DNA from: Candidatus Melainabacteria bacterium
GTDB taxonomy: Bacteria; Cyanobacteriota; Vampirovibrionia; Obscuribacterales; Obscuribacteraceae
Reading direction: 5' to 3'
Length of the DNA stretch: 64,000 nucleotides
NCBI GenBank assembly: GCA_017307165.1
Contig: JAFKGK010000005.1
Span: 62,001-126,000, forward strand
Below the pieces are notes generated by a model. That model made no database searches, was not told the origin of the DNA, and saw only the letters and a list, made by a program, of their open reading frames with translations. The first letter of the stretch is position 1, and every line of letters begins with the position of its first letter. Both the position numbers and the translations under genes were made by a program. Below are positions 17,479 through 25,964 of the stretch, one piece after another.

Positions 17479-18966
17479 CTATCTATTTTTCCTCTGTCTT
17501 GTCTCGGCATAAGCGATCATCGGCGTCAGATCGCCGTTGGCAGTAGAGATAGCGAGCATGGCACGCCACACGCCTACCTTGGCTTGTGCATCTTGCAGGC
17601 GTGATTGGGCGAGCAATTGATTGGCTTCGGCCACCTGGGCTACGCTGCCCAGGCCGACTTTGTAGCGGGCGAGGGCTCGTGATACTGCTTGCTTTGCGGC
17701 AGCTACCTGGACTGGGGTATTGCGGGCGACTGAGATGGCTGTGGCCAGCCTGGCCCTCGCCTGCTTACTTTCTGTCTTTATGTTTTGCAAGACTTGTTCG
17801 TATTCCAAATTTTGAGCGATGATTCGCTGGTCCTGGATGCGTTTTTCTTGCTTGATACGAAAGCAATCCAAAAAATTCCAGTTGACTATAACGCCGATTT
17901 GATAATTGGGTATGGACGGCAAAAAGCCAGCGGCATTGTTGTCGGTGCGGCGGGTGCCGTCTAGAGATAGATTGGAGCCACGGTTTTGTACCCCACCCAT
18001 AAAGTGCAGCACGGGGTAGTATTCTTTGTCCAGGACTCTGCGCTGGGCTCTTGCCGTATCGACACTCGAGGCAGCGGCCTTGAGTATCGGGACGCGACTG
18101 GTATCGAGGGCTGGCTCAGTGTGCAGATTGGGATGGCCGTTGTCTGTCTGCTCCGGATCTTGCAATAGCCCATCTGTGATGGCCTTAACGTCTGCGCCCC
18201 CTAGTCCGACGCTATTGGCCAGGGCCGCGAGCGAGATGTCTTGATTGAGACCGGCTCTCAAAACTTGATTGCGGGCATTGGCCAATTGTGCCTCTGCCAG
18301 CGATAGATCCGCCCCGGGCTTGAGGTCGGCATCGACTTGTGCCTTGACGACGATTCTAAAATCATCAAAGGCTTTCATGTTTTCCTGTGCTGCGTCTACT
18401 TGCGCCTCGGCTTCTACTACGTCAAAAAATGCAGCTGCACTGGCTACTTTTGCATCAAATACAGTGGCAACGGCCTGCGCCTGGCTCTGCTGGTATTGCT
18501 TGCCTGCGAGTTGAATCCTGGCCTTGTGCAAACCAAAATCGAGTGGTGCCCAGTCTAGATTAAAGCCGACCCCTGATGAAAATGCCGGCTCCATATTGAC
18601 TGACTTAGGCCCGGCTCCAGGGTTGGCTGGAAAGACAGGGCTGCCATAGATGATCTGGGTGACTTTGTTGTGCGAGGCCATGATCTGTTGATATTGCAAC
18701 AGAGAGTCAGGCATGTATTCATTGATTTTTTGGAGTTTGACATTAATCTTTGCCGCCTCCACCTGAGCCCGGGCCTTTTTGGCTGCCGGGTAATTGGTCT
18801 GGGCCAGAGTGATGGCGCCTTTGAGAGTAAAGGCCTGTACATCGGTCGAGATCGATGGTCTCAAGATCGTCGTATCGGTCAATGCTTGTTCCGCGATTGC
18901 AGGACAAGTATGCAAACTCAGCAATGCGGCCGCCACGGCCGCTCTCGTGAAAGGACGCTTGTACAT
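17479..18966 (-). CDS. TolC-family outer-membrane efflux channel
   Basis: Outer-membrane exit duct for the RND pump. A signal peptide ends near residue 25 (CPAIA). The rest has the two repeats of long amphipathic helices typical of OEP proteins: first repeat about residues 50-260, second about 285-480, rich in Ala, Gln and Asn with the usual 'A..A...L..A' periodicity. It is first in a four-gene set with the pump, the adaptor and a small exported protein. An 11-bp-period direct repeat lies upstream, just after the kinase gene. Confidence 0.88.
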   Translation of the reverse strand: MYKRPFTRAAVAAALLSLHTCPAIAEQALTDTTILRPSISTDVQAFTLKGAITLAQTNYPAAKKARAQVEAAKINVKLQKINEYMPDSLLQYQQIMASHNKVTQIIYGSPVFPANPGAGPKSVNMEPAFSSGVGFNLDWAPLDFGLHKARIQLAGKQYQQSQAQAVATVFDAKVASAAAFFDVVEAEAQVDAAQENMKAFDDFRIVVKAQVDADLKPGADLSLAEAQLANARNQVLRAGLNQDISLAALANSVGLGGADVKAITDGLLQDPEQTDNGHPNLHTEPALDTSRVPILKAAASSVDTARAQRRVLDKEYYPVLHFMGGVQNRGSNLSLDGTRRTDNNAAGFLPSIPNYQIGVIVNWNFLDCFRIKQEKRIQDQRIIAQNLEYEQVLQNIKTESKQARARLATAISVARNTPVQVAAAKQAVSRALARYKVGLGSVAQVAEANQLLAQSRLQDAQAKVGVWRAMLAISTANGDLTPMIAYAETRQRKNR

Positions 18967-18999
18967 GATCGTCTCAATATAGCAGCGATGCCGTGATCA

Positions 19000-19018
19000 G
19001 TTGTGTAGCATTTGTGTA
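19000..19018 (-). promoter_or_regulatory. Direct repeat upstream of the efflux operon, possible response-regulator site
   Basis: TTGTGTAG occurs twice (19000-19007 and 19011-19018) with an 11-base period; read toward tolC it is CTACACAA twice. OmpR-family regulators bind tandem direct repeats of about one helical turn, and an OmpR-type regulator gene lies directly upstream in the same direction. A TATATT box preceded by TG (18975-18982 region) lies between the repeat and the tolC start, without a recognisable -35, as expected for an activated promoter, although it would leave almost no leader. Seen: repeats and box. Inferred: the binding. Confidence 0.4.
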
Positions 19019-19048
19019 GGTCGGCTCAGCTTGTCATCTACAGTTAGA

Positions 19049-20356
19049 CTATTGGTAGAATATTGGTAATTGCAGACAAAATACGCTGCCCTGGCCTATT
19101 TTGCTTTTTACTGATATTTTTGCGCCTATCGTATCGCTCAAGCCTTTAACGATGGCCAAGCCCAGACCGCTCCCACCGGAAAGCCGGCTGCGCGACTTGT
19201 CGGCGCGATAAAAACGATCAAAGAGGTGCGGCAGATCATTGTCTGCGATGCCTATCCCTGTATCGCTGACTGTTATCTCGGCAATGCCCGGCGAGTCTTT
19301 GAGCCGCGATGAGGCAATCCGGACTGTGCCACCACTATCGGTGTAGCGCAAGGCGTTTTCGAGGAGGTTGGCGACTATCCTTTGGACTGCATCAACTGGA
19401 GCGTAGAGTTCGATCGGCTCATTTTGCTCCATTTTTAGTTCGATATTTTTTTGTGCAAATCTATCGTTAAAATCTTTCAGCATTTCTCCCAACAGATCGT
19501 CCAGCCTCCAGGTCGTCTGGCACGGCAACAGAGATCTGTTTTTGTCAAACTCTAATTCGGCAAGCAAGAGCATGTCTTGAGTCATATTGCGCATCCGCTC
19601 GAGGGCGCGGTCGATGCGAGCATGCTCGGCCTCAGGCAGATCGCATTTTTGTTGCAGGATTTCGAGATTGGCCTGGGCGATGGCGATAGGCGAATTGAGC
19701 TCGTGCGAGGCGTCCGTCAAGAACTGCTTGAGCACTGCCAGAGCCCGAGCCATTGGAGCAGTAGCGATACCAGAAATGAAATAGGCGAGAAAGCCCAGGC
19801 CAAGGAGCAGGATCGGTGCAAGCAAAAGGATGACGGTCAGCAAAAGGTGGAGGATGCGGTCGCGCTCGGCAGTGGGCATGCTCAGTTGCAGATGGCCGAT
19901 GAGTCTCGCCTCCTTGGACTTGTCTCGATCCAGGCCGCTATCATCTTTGTCTTTATCATCCTTGCCTTTAAGTATCGGCGTGCTGGTGATGCGATAGCCC
20001 TTGTCTTCGACTGTAGCACTTTGTGTATCATGAAAGAGCTCTGGTCCTTTCGGGAGACCGTATTTTTCGATGAGACGGTGATGTCCGTCAAAAATCTGGA
20101 TCGCGATCATCGATCTTTGCGGCTCGATCTGGGTCTCTCTATACCAGTTGCGAAAGCGCGGTCCCTGTTCGGTATCTTGGATGGCATGTCCTAGCTCGGA
20201 GCACAGCACTCGTAGTTGGCGATCGGTAGTCAGATCGATCAGGAGTTTGAAACCAATAGTGGTGGCAGTTGCCATTGCTGCATAGAGCAGGGTCGAAAGG
20301 GTGACAAAAAGTATGGCGATCCGTCGACGCGCCCGTCGGGTGGCAAAATCATTCAA
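19049..20356 (-). CDS. Sensor histidine kinase of the two-component system next to the efflux operon
   Basis: Membrane kinase with two helices (about 13-35 and 170-195) flanking a periplasmic sensor of about 130 residues that contains a very charged Asp/Lys stretch (130-150). The dimerisation/phosphoacceptor motif is DASHELNSPIA with His218. The ATP-binding boxes are NLLENALRY (N), DTGIGIADND (G1), FDRFYR (F) and GGSGLGLAI (G2). No clear HAMP is seen. The start is a TTG overlapping the regulator stop by 8 bases. The pair lies 82 bases upstream of tolC, so control of the pump is the likely function. Confidence 0.9.
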   Translation of the reverse strand: MNDFATRRARRRIAILFVTLSTLLYAAMATATTIGFKLLIDLTTDRQLRVLCSELGHAIQDTEQGPRFRNWYRETQIEPQRSMIAIQIFDGHHRLIEKYGLPKGPELFHDTQSATVEDKGYRITSTPILKGKDDKDKDDSGLDRDKSKEARLIGHLQLSMPTAERDRILHLLLTVILLLAPILLLGLGFLAYFISGIATAPMARALAVLKQFLTDASHELNSPIAIAQANLEILQQKCDLPEAEHARIDRALERMRNMTQDMLLLAELEFDKNRSLLPCQTTWRLDDLLGEMLKDFNDRFAQKNIELKMEQNEPIELYAPVDAVQRIVANLLENALRYTDSGGTVRIASSRLKDSPGIAEITVSDTGIGIADNDLPHLFDRFYRADKSRSRLSGGSGLGLAIVKGLSDTIGAKISVKSKIGQGSVFCLQLPIFYQ

Positions 20357-21047
20357 TCTTGTAGCCCTGCCCGTGCACTGTCAGTATCGTCGAGGTGGCC
20401 TCTCTGGTGCCATCGTCTATTTTGCGCCTGAGCGTCTTGATGTGCGATCTTACCGTCTCGTGTGTGATGTCCGAGCCTGAGCCCCAGATGCGATCTATAA
20501 TATGATCTGCAGAGACGGTGCGGCCCTGGTTGCGCAGCATAAGCTCGAGCAGGGCAAATTCTTTAGGGGATAGGTGCAGAGTCTTGTCCGATTTTTTGAC
20601 GCTTGCTCCCTCGACATCCAACTCCAGATCGCGATAGCGGATGATGTCCGGCTTTGTCGCCTGCCCGCTCGATACGACTGGTGCGACTGGTCTGCGTAGA
20701 TGGGCTCGTATACGAGCGGATAGCTCCCTCAGGTGAAAGGGCTTGGTCAAGTAATCGTCAGCCCCTGAGTCGAGGCCGACTTCTTTACTCAAAAGCGATT
20801 TTTTTGCTGTCAGTATGATCACGGGGGCCTGCCCGCCTGCTTTTCGATATGCGCTGCAAAGCTCGATACCGGTGACTTGAGGCAGCATCCAGTCGAGGAG
20901 AATCAGATCATAGGTGTTTTGGTGCAAATACTCTTGAGCCGATTTCCCGTCCCGAGCCCATTGGACCACGTGCTGCGCAATGCCCAGCCACTCGACTATA
21001 GCTGCGCCCAGGTCTTCTTCGTCTTCTACTAAAAGTATCTTGGCCAT
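20349..21047 (-). CDS. OmpR/PhoB-family response regulator
   Basis: Receiver domain with acidic residues at 8-11, phosphoacceptor Asp52 (LILLDWMLP), Thr in ILTAKK and the conserved Lys in LTKPF, then a winged-helix DNA-binding domain (about 135-230) ending VHGQGYKIE. AGGTGA lies 10 bases before the ATG. It follows the PilP-like gene by 23 bases, so it may be transcribed with the pilus genes, and it overlaps the kinase gene. Expected targets are the tandem repeat before tolC and perhaps pilus promoters. Confidence 0.92.
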   Translation of the reverse strand: MAKILLVEDEEDLGAAIVEWLGIAQHVVQWARDGKSAQEYLHQNTYDLILLDWMLPQVTGIELCSAYRKAGGQAPVIILTAKKSLLSKEVGLDSGADDYLTKPFHLRELSARIRAHLRRPVAPVVSSGQATKPDIIRYRDLELDVEGASVKKSDKTLHLSPKEFALLELMLRNQGRTVSADHIIDRIWGSGSDITHETVRSHIKTLRRKIDDGTREATSTILTVHGQGYKIE

Positions 21048-21070
21048 CTATGCATTTTCACCTGGTATTT

Positions 21071-21844
21071 TTATTTTATAGCAGGCATAACGCATGTGTG
21101 CAGCTCGCCGCCTTCGGCGACGACCACCCTGTGTCCATCGCTATCGATAGATTGCAGATGCATGCCATGAAAACCTTGTCCTACTCTCAAAACAAACTCT
21201 GCTGGCCACTGATTGGCACGAGCAGCAATGCGGTCGGTGACTGTAAAAAACGCGCGATCTTGCATGATGCCTGTCAATCTGATCTTGGTCGATACGAGTT
21301 GAGAGGACGGTGGAGTCGGCAATTGGTCGACGGCCAGACCTGATGGCAGGGTATCGATCACGCCAGGAGCACCATGGGGTGGAAATGCCCCCGGTGGTGG
21401 TGGCGGCACTAGCATATTTGTGTGCGATGAGGAGTGGGAAAAATTATGGATAGACGTTTTTGCTGAGCCGGTATTGGCATCGGCATGCATCCCGGATCCA
21501 GCTATCGGCATAAATGGATCTTTTTTGATGTAGCCGTCGCCAGCCGCAGCACGAGCTGTCTGACGTGCTTGATCCTTGGAGGTAGCCGGGATGCGCGATG
21601 ATTCGGCGAGTATATCGGTAGGGCTGGTAGCAGCGCTGTTCTTATCGATCGAGGTGCCCAATACCGCCGGTGCGCCTGGAAGGCCCGTTTTGGCCAGGTG
21701 TGTATTTGCCTTGATCGTCTGCGTCACTGCCAGATCTGTCGGACTGTCTTGCTGATCTGCAGACCGTGTAAAAAAATAGGTTGCACCAATGGCGATGGCG
21801 CCGACAAGGATAATTATCATTAGACGCATGCTTTCACCAGCCAT
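21071..21844 (-). CDS. PilP-like membrane-anchored pilus protein
   Basis: Short cytoplasmic N-terminus, one helix (about residues 8-25), a long Ser/Thr/Pro/Ala-rich linker with a Pro-rich patch (PPPPPGAFPP), and a C-terminal beta domain of about 90 residues (IRLTGIMQDRAFFTV ... VVVAEGGELHTC) similar in outline to the PilP/GspC homology-region fold. PilP bridges the inner-membrane PilN/PilO complex to the secretin. Position directly after PilO supports the call; sequence similarity alone is weak. It lacks the lipobox of classical PilP and uses a membrane helix as GspC does. A second in-frame ATG at 21829 is possible. Confidence 0.6.
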   Translation of the reverse strand: MAGESMRLMIIILVGAIAIGATYFFTRSADQQDSPTDLAVTQTIKANTHLAKTGLPGAPAVLGTSIDKNSAATSPTDILAESSRIPATSKDQARQTARAAAGDGYIKKDPFMPIAGSGMHADANTGSAKTSIHNFSHSSSHTNMLVPPPPPGAFPPHGAPGVIDTLPSGLAVDQLPTPPSSQLVSTKIRLTGIMQDRAFFTVTDRIAARANQWPAEFVLRVGQGFHGMHLQSIDSDGHRVVVAEGGELHTCVMPAIK

Positions 21845-21853
21845 TCTCTCCGA

Positions 21854-22627
21854 TCAAGGCAAATAATAGACATTTAGCAAAAAGCTCAGCACTGGAGTCG
21901 AGAGTTTCATTTTTTGGGCCTTGTCTTGCGCCTGTGTCCTTAGCTGATTACGGGACTGGCCGCCAAAAGACTTGGCCTGCACTTGATCCGCACCGATAGA
22001 CATGTCTTTGATGGCGAGTACTCGCTGGTATTTTTCGAGTGCACGTAAAAATGCAACCAGATCTGCGTACTGTCCTGATACGTACAGTCTTCTTTGGATC
22101 TGCTTGATGCCCAATGGGGGTGCTTGGTCTTTGCTTAGTGCTGTGGTGCTGCTCGTGACCGTGTCTTTTGGCTTGAGCAGGGTCTTGTCTTTATCTCTGT
22201 TTATACCGGAGATATTGGCAAACATAGCCTCTAGCTCTTGATCTGCCGAATATGGATCTCGGTCTTTTTCGCCATTGTGATTATTGTTATTATTGGCCTC
22301 AATGGAAAGTATCTCGACATTGGCCATCCTGGCCATTTTTTGCAAATCGAGTATGAGTACGTCTAGATCAGCAGTGCTGGGCACGGCGCTGCGCAAGTGG
22401 ATGATGTCTTGTTCTAGAGTATTGCGTGCGCCGATCAGACGATTTTTCTGCATCATTCGATCCTGCACTGCCCTGTACTCGATCTCCTTGCTGTCGACTT
22501 CTTTATGCTGCTTCTCGGCTTCTTCCCATAGAGGAGCCAGGTAAGAGGCCGCCAGGGTGAGTGATATCGCGAGCGGTGCATAGACAGCGATCAGGACCAA
22601 GTTGCGATTTTGCTGAGTGATCTGCAT
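21854..22627 (-). CDS. pilO: Type IV pilus alignment protein PilO-like
   Basis: Bitopic protein with one N-terminal helix (about 10-32), a coiled coil (about 35-90) and a ferredoxin-like periplasmic domain, the PilO layout. A hydrophilic insert with an Asn run (NNNNNHNGEK, near 110-120) separates the two halves. The periplasmic signature GQYADLVAFLRALEKYQRVLAI matches the PilO fold core. Its start shares one base with the PilM-PilN fusion stop (TGATG). Together with the PilP-like protein it would form the inner-membrane alignment complex. Confidence 0.8.
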   Translation of the reverse strand: MQITQQNRNLVLIAVYAPLAISLTLAASYLAPLWEEAEKQHKEVDSKEIEYRAVQDRMMQKNRLIGARNTLEQDIIHLRSAVPSTADLDVLILDLQKMARMANVEILSIEANNNNNHNGEKDRDPYSADQELEAMFANISGINRDKDKTLLKPKDTVTSSTTALSKDQAPPLGIKQIQRRLYVSGQYADLVAFLRALEKYQRVLAIKDMSIGADQVQAKSFGGQSRNQLRTQAQDKAQKMKLSTPVLSFLLNVYYLP

Positions 22628-24342
22628 CAGTGCGTCCCCTGCTCGACACTGGATGAAATGGCAAAGTCGATCAGGTTCTCGGCGCTGCTGTTCTTGTTGT
22701 CCGGACCTGTTTTTTCTGGTTTGCCGGCAAAGTCTATGCTTGTGTCTCTCAGCATTTTTGAGTCGCCCAGATTGATAGAAAAATTGGAGACCTGAGGATA
22801 GTCTTTGGCTCTGCCCTCTATCTTGAGCTGATTGTCGGCTATGGAGACCTGGGTCAGCTGTACGCCATCCGGGAGATCACGCTGTATGGTCTCGAGGTAT
22901 CGAGACCAGTGCCTTTCGCCAGCGACGAGTTGATCGAGGATGCGCTTGCGCCTGGACAAAAGCGCGTTTTGATCGCTTATGGACTTGATGTCGCTGAGTG
23001 ATCTTTGGCCCTCGGTGATCTGTCTGTTCAATTGCTCTATACGACTGGCGCTATGAGGGAGATCCCATAGTTGTATGTATGACCAGGCCGCTATGGTCAA
23101 GAACACCGATAGAGCCGAAAGCCCAATGCCGACCTTGTACCAGCGCGGCATCGCCTCTGCTTCAAAGGTCATTTTTTGCGTGCGCAAGACATCAAAAGAT
23201 AAGGGTATGCGCCCTTCTTTGTTGAGGTCCATGTCGACCGTGACCGATGGATTCCATGTTGTTTCGATCGATGAGCCTGTCAGGGCTGCGAGTATGGGGC
23301 GCATGCGCTCAGAGATCTGATGACTATCCACCGCCATGTCTCGCATGGGGTCGCCTGTGATTACTTTTAGCTTGAGCTTGGAGGCAAAATACTGATCCAC
23401 ATTGGGCAGCATGCAGCCGGGACCAGTCAGGATCACCTGGTCGATCTTGATGTCTCCGACTTGAGATTTGTAAAAATCGACGGACTTGATCAATTCATCG
23501 GCTATGTCACTAAATACGGTGCGGGCTACTTGTCCGGCCTGGCCCAGACGCATATCGGTAGGTGTAATGTTAAAAACCGGCACCTCGGGCAATATCTCCA
23601 TTGCCTGGTCGAAAGACATCTCCAGACTAGAGGCGATGGCTTCGGTGAGGGCTTCTACTCCTAATATGATAGAGCGGCCAAAGAGGGGCATTGCTGAGCG
23701 GACGATATTGATATCAGTGGCATCTTGCCTGATATTGACCACTAGAGACAAGTGGCCCGAAGACCCGAGATAGCCTGCCAGAGCCAGGCCGCGTATCACC
23801 GCCAGCGAAGACACTTCGACGCGGCCGAGTTTGACGCCGGCGACATCGCACATGCGCCAATAGCTATCGACTATGGTGTGCTGAATGGCGGAGAGGATGA
23901 CGTCGACACGCCTGACGCCATCCGGATCGGTGCGCTCTGTGGAGTGCATCTGATACCAGTCAAGATTGGCTTCGGTGATAGGAAAAGGCACATGGTTGGT
24001 GGCTTCTTGTGTGACTACATCGGCGAGCTCTTCGGCAGGCATGCCTACCGGCACCGGCATCAGGCGGATGACCACCGCCTGGGCTGGAACGGCGAGATTG
24101 ATGGTGGGAGCCTGGCTGGTAAGTGGTATCTGAGCGATGCGCAATAGCTCTGCTAAAAGCTGACCCATGGCATCCGAGTCGATGATGAGACCCTCGCGTA
24201 TGCAATTGGGAGGAGTCGGCAAGCAGGCAAAGCGCGCGACCTCTATGCCCGCCTTGGTCTTTTCTAGTTGCACCAGGGTGCAGCTATCGCTATTGATGTC
24301 GAGGCCGAGGGTGACCCCTTTTTTCTTGCCAAAGCTAAACAT
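22627..24342 (-). CDS. PilM-PilN fusion protein of the type IV pilus
   Basis: A 571-residue protein that joins two normally separate parts. Residues 1-355 are PilM: an actin-like fold starting GVTLGLDINSDS, with PilM motifs LPTPPNCIREGLI and EATNHVPFP and a nucleotide-site loop ILTGPGCMLPN. Residues about 365-571 are PilN-like: a short cytoplasmic segment, one helix (403-423), a coiled coil and a small periplasmic domain (GVQLTQVSIADNQLKIEGRA). In most systems the PilN N-terminal INLLP peptide docks onto PilM; here the join replaces that docking, as in GspL of type II secretion. The sequence in the linker is DMDLNKEGRIPLSF, with no clean INLLP. No frameshift is seen: the reading frame is continuous. 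Confidence 0.85.
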   Translation of the reverse strand: MFSFGKKKGVTLGLDINSDSCTLVQLEKTKAGIEVARFACLPTPPNCIREGLIIDSDAMGQLLAELLRIAQIPLTSQAPTINLAVPAQAVVIRLMPVPVGMPAEELADVVTQEATNHVPFPITEANLDWYQMHSTERTDPDGVRRVDVILSAIQHTIVDSYWRMCDVAGVKLGRVEVSSLAVIRGLALAGYLGSSGHLSLVVNIRQDATDINIVRSAMPLFGRSIILGVEALTEAIASSLEMSFDQAMEILPEVPVFNITPTDMRLGQAGQVARTVFSDIADELIKSVDFYKSQVGDIKIDQVILTGPGCMLPNVDQYFASKLKLKVITGDPMRDMAVDSHQISERMRPILAALTGSSIETTWNPSVTVDMDLNKEGRIPLSFDVLRTQKMTFEAEAMPRWYKVGIGLSALSVFLTIAAWSYIQLWDLPHSASRIEQLNRQITEGQRSLSDIKSISDQNALLSRRKRILDQLVAGERHWSRYLETIQRDLPDGVQLTQVSIADNQLKIEGRAKDYPQVSNFSINLGDSKMLRDTSIDFAGKPEKTGPDNKNSSAENLIDFAISSSVEQGTH

Positions 24343-24359
24343 GCAAATATTATGCCAGC

Positions 24360-25964
24360 TTATTTGATAAAGCTGTCGAATTGGTTGCCCGAAGCCCAGT
24401 ATAGGCTGATCAAGGCGGCAAGTACGAGGGCCGGGCCAAAGGGAAAGGTCTTGGTCAATCGCAGACCCTTATTAGTCATGCCGAGGATAGCGCCAGCCAA
24501 GCCGATCAGAGGCGGCAGGCTCCAGATGGTGGGACTGCTCAAAAGCTCGGTGTAATGGGTGAGGTATGAGGCCGTTAACAGCAGGGCGACAGGGATGGAG
24601 CCAAAGATGAGGAAGCCCCCGAGAGCAGGCCTGAGGACCTTGTTCAATTGATGACGGGCATGGAGGTCGAGCAAGAGATAGATCAGTCCCATTACGGCGC
24701 CGACGATAAAGGCGATGATCACTGTGGACATGAGGCGCTCCCAGCCCAACCAGGCACCGATGAGGGCAGCAAGGACTGCATCGCCTCCTCCCATGACTTC
24801 TATCGGTTCGTAGGTTCTGCCGCCTCTTTCGTTAAGCTGCAAAGACAAAGAGGCGTCTAGATAAGGATCGCAGTGGATAGTCTGGGGAGCGGGGGTGACG
24901 GGCTCTGGAGATTTGGTGTGTTTTTCTCTCCACTTTTCTTTGTAGAGGCCAAAAAAATCAAAAACAATGTAGCAAAGGCCCACGGCACCGAGCGCTCCGG
25001 CAATATCCTGGCGGTAAAAAAAGCTATAGGCGATGCCCGATACGATGATCGGATAAAGGATATCGACGCTGATGCGTGGCAGCCTGGGAAGGCCAGCGAT
25101 AAAGCCCAGAGCGATAGTCAGTGGCATCCAGTGCAGTCCTAGAAAGCTAGCTGGGACCGAGGCCATGACCGGATCTCCAAAATATGGTGTTTCTTGAGGA
25201 GCAGGCTCTAGATGATCCTCTATTTCATTTTTTTGCAGGGCAAGAGCAAGATTTAAATCTAGATCTAGTTCTAAGTCTACATCTGGGTCTAGATCGGGGT
25301 CTTCGTCTGGTGGGCACTCTAATAGCTCTGGATCAAAATCAGGATGGTCTGGATTGAGCTCTGGGTGCAAATAGAGATAGATCTTGAGTCCATAATGGGC
25401 GATAAAGTCAAAGATGAGATAAGACATCCCCACGGCCATCATGCTGCCGACAAAATCATTGCGTACCAAATGAGCAAATATAAGTCCTAAGATGATGGAC
25501 GGATAGGTGATCTCATGTGGTATCAGTTTTTCTTTAAAATCGGTAACTGCCACTGCCATCAATACTATGCTCAAAATCGCCAGGCCAGCCAATAGCTCCC
25601 AGACAAATGCAGCGCCGCGACCGGTCTCGGCCAAATATGGCACAAAATTGGCATCGACTACATAGAGCATGTAGACAAATACTACTCCGGTGATCGTCTC
25701 CACGACTGGGTAATGCCAGTGGATCTTTTGCTTGCAGTAACGACATCGTCCTTGCAATAAGCAGTATGAAATGATTGGTATCAGATCCGGTGCAGCAAGC
25801 CGATGCTGGCAGTGAGAGCAATGACTGGCCGGATAGAGGATCGATTGGTTTGCGAGACTGCGAAGGGCCAGGACGTTGACAAAGCTGCCGGATATGGCCC
25901 CGAGCACGAAGGCTATAAAATAGGCGACATGGTATGGAGCCTTGATCAGATCGACCGGATCCAT
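24360..25964 (-). CDS. pilD: Enlarged prepilin peptidase (A24 family) with internal duplication and acidic insert
   Basis: Cleaves prepilin leader peptides and methylates the new N-terminus. The ATG at 25964 shares one base with the upstream permease stop (TGATG). Zinc-binding Cys pairs are at 49/52 and 74/77, and catalytic Asp142 (AVTDFKEKLIP) and Asp395 (MGGGDAVLAA) are present. The protein has 534 residues against the usual 250-290. Between the aspartates lies a second copy of the first helical unit: residues about 146-200 (IPHEITYPSIILG ... MSYLIFDFI) and about 296-345 (ISVDILYPIIVSG ... LCYIVFDFF). They are separated by an acidic segment (about 200-255) with Asp-Xaa repeats encoded by a GAY-CTA hexamer array. 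Possible substrates include the TadE-like proteins. Confidence 0.88.
   Translation of the reverse strand: MDPVDLIKAPYHVAYFIAFVLGAISGSFVNVLALRSLANQSILYPASHCSHCQHRLAAPDLIPIISYCLLQGRCRYCKQKIHWHYPVVETITGVVFVYMLYVVDANFVPYLAETGRGAAFVWELLAGLAILSIVLMAVAVTDFKEKLIPHEITYPSIILGLIFAHLVRNDFVGSMMAVGMSYLIFDFIAHYGLKIYLYLHPELNPDHPDFDPELLECPPDEDPDLDPDVDLELDLDLNLALALQKNEIEDHLEPAPQETPYFGDPVMASVPASFLGLHWMPLTIALGFIAGLPRLPRISVDILYPIIVSGIAYSFFYRQDIAGALGAVGLCYIVFDFFGLYKEKWREKHTKSPEPVTPAPQTIHCDPYLDASLSLQLNERGGRTYEPIEVMGGGDAVLAALIGAWLGWERLMSTVIIAFIVGAVMGLIYLLLDLHARHQLNKVLRPALGGFLIFGSIPVALLLTASYLTHYTELLSSPTIWSLPPLIGLAGAILGMTNKGLRLTKTFPFGPALVLAALISLYWASGNQFDSFIK

Noticed and set aside
19051-19068. ATTGGTA direct repeat with an 11-base period close to the tolC upstream repeat
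   Set aside because: It encodes the last residues of the kinase (LPIFYQ) and its spacing is likely a product of codons; only the non-coding TTGTGTAG pair was kept.
25200-25340. Hexamer-rich DNA suggesting a microsatellite or CRISPR-like array
   Set aside because: It is an imperfect in-frame GAY-CTA array coding for the acidic insert of the prepilin peptidase, with no spacer structure.
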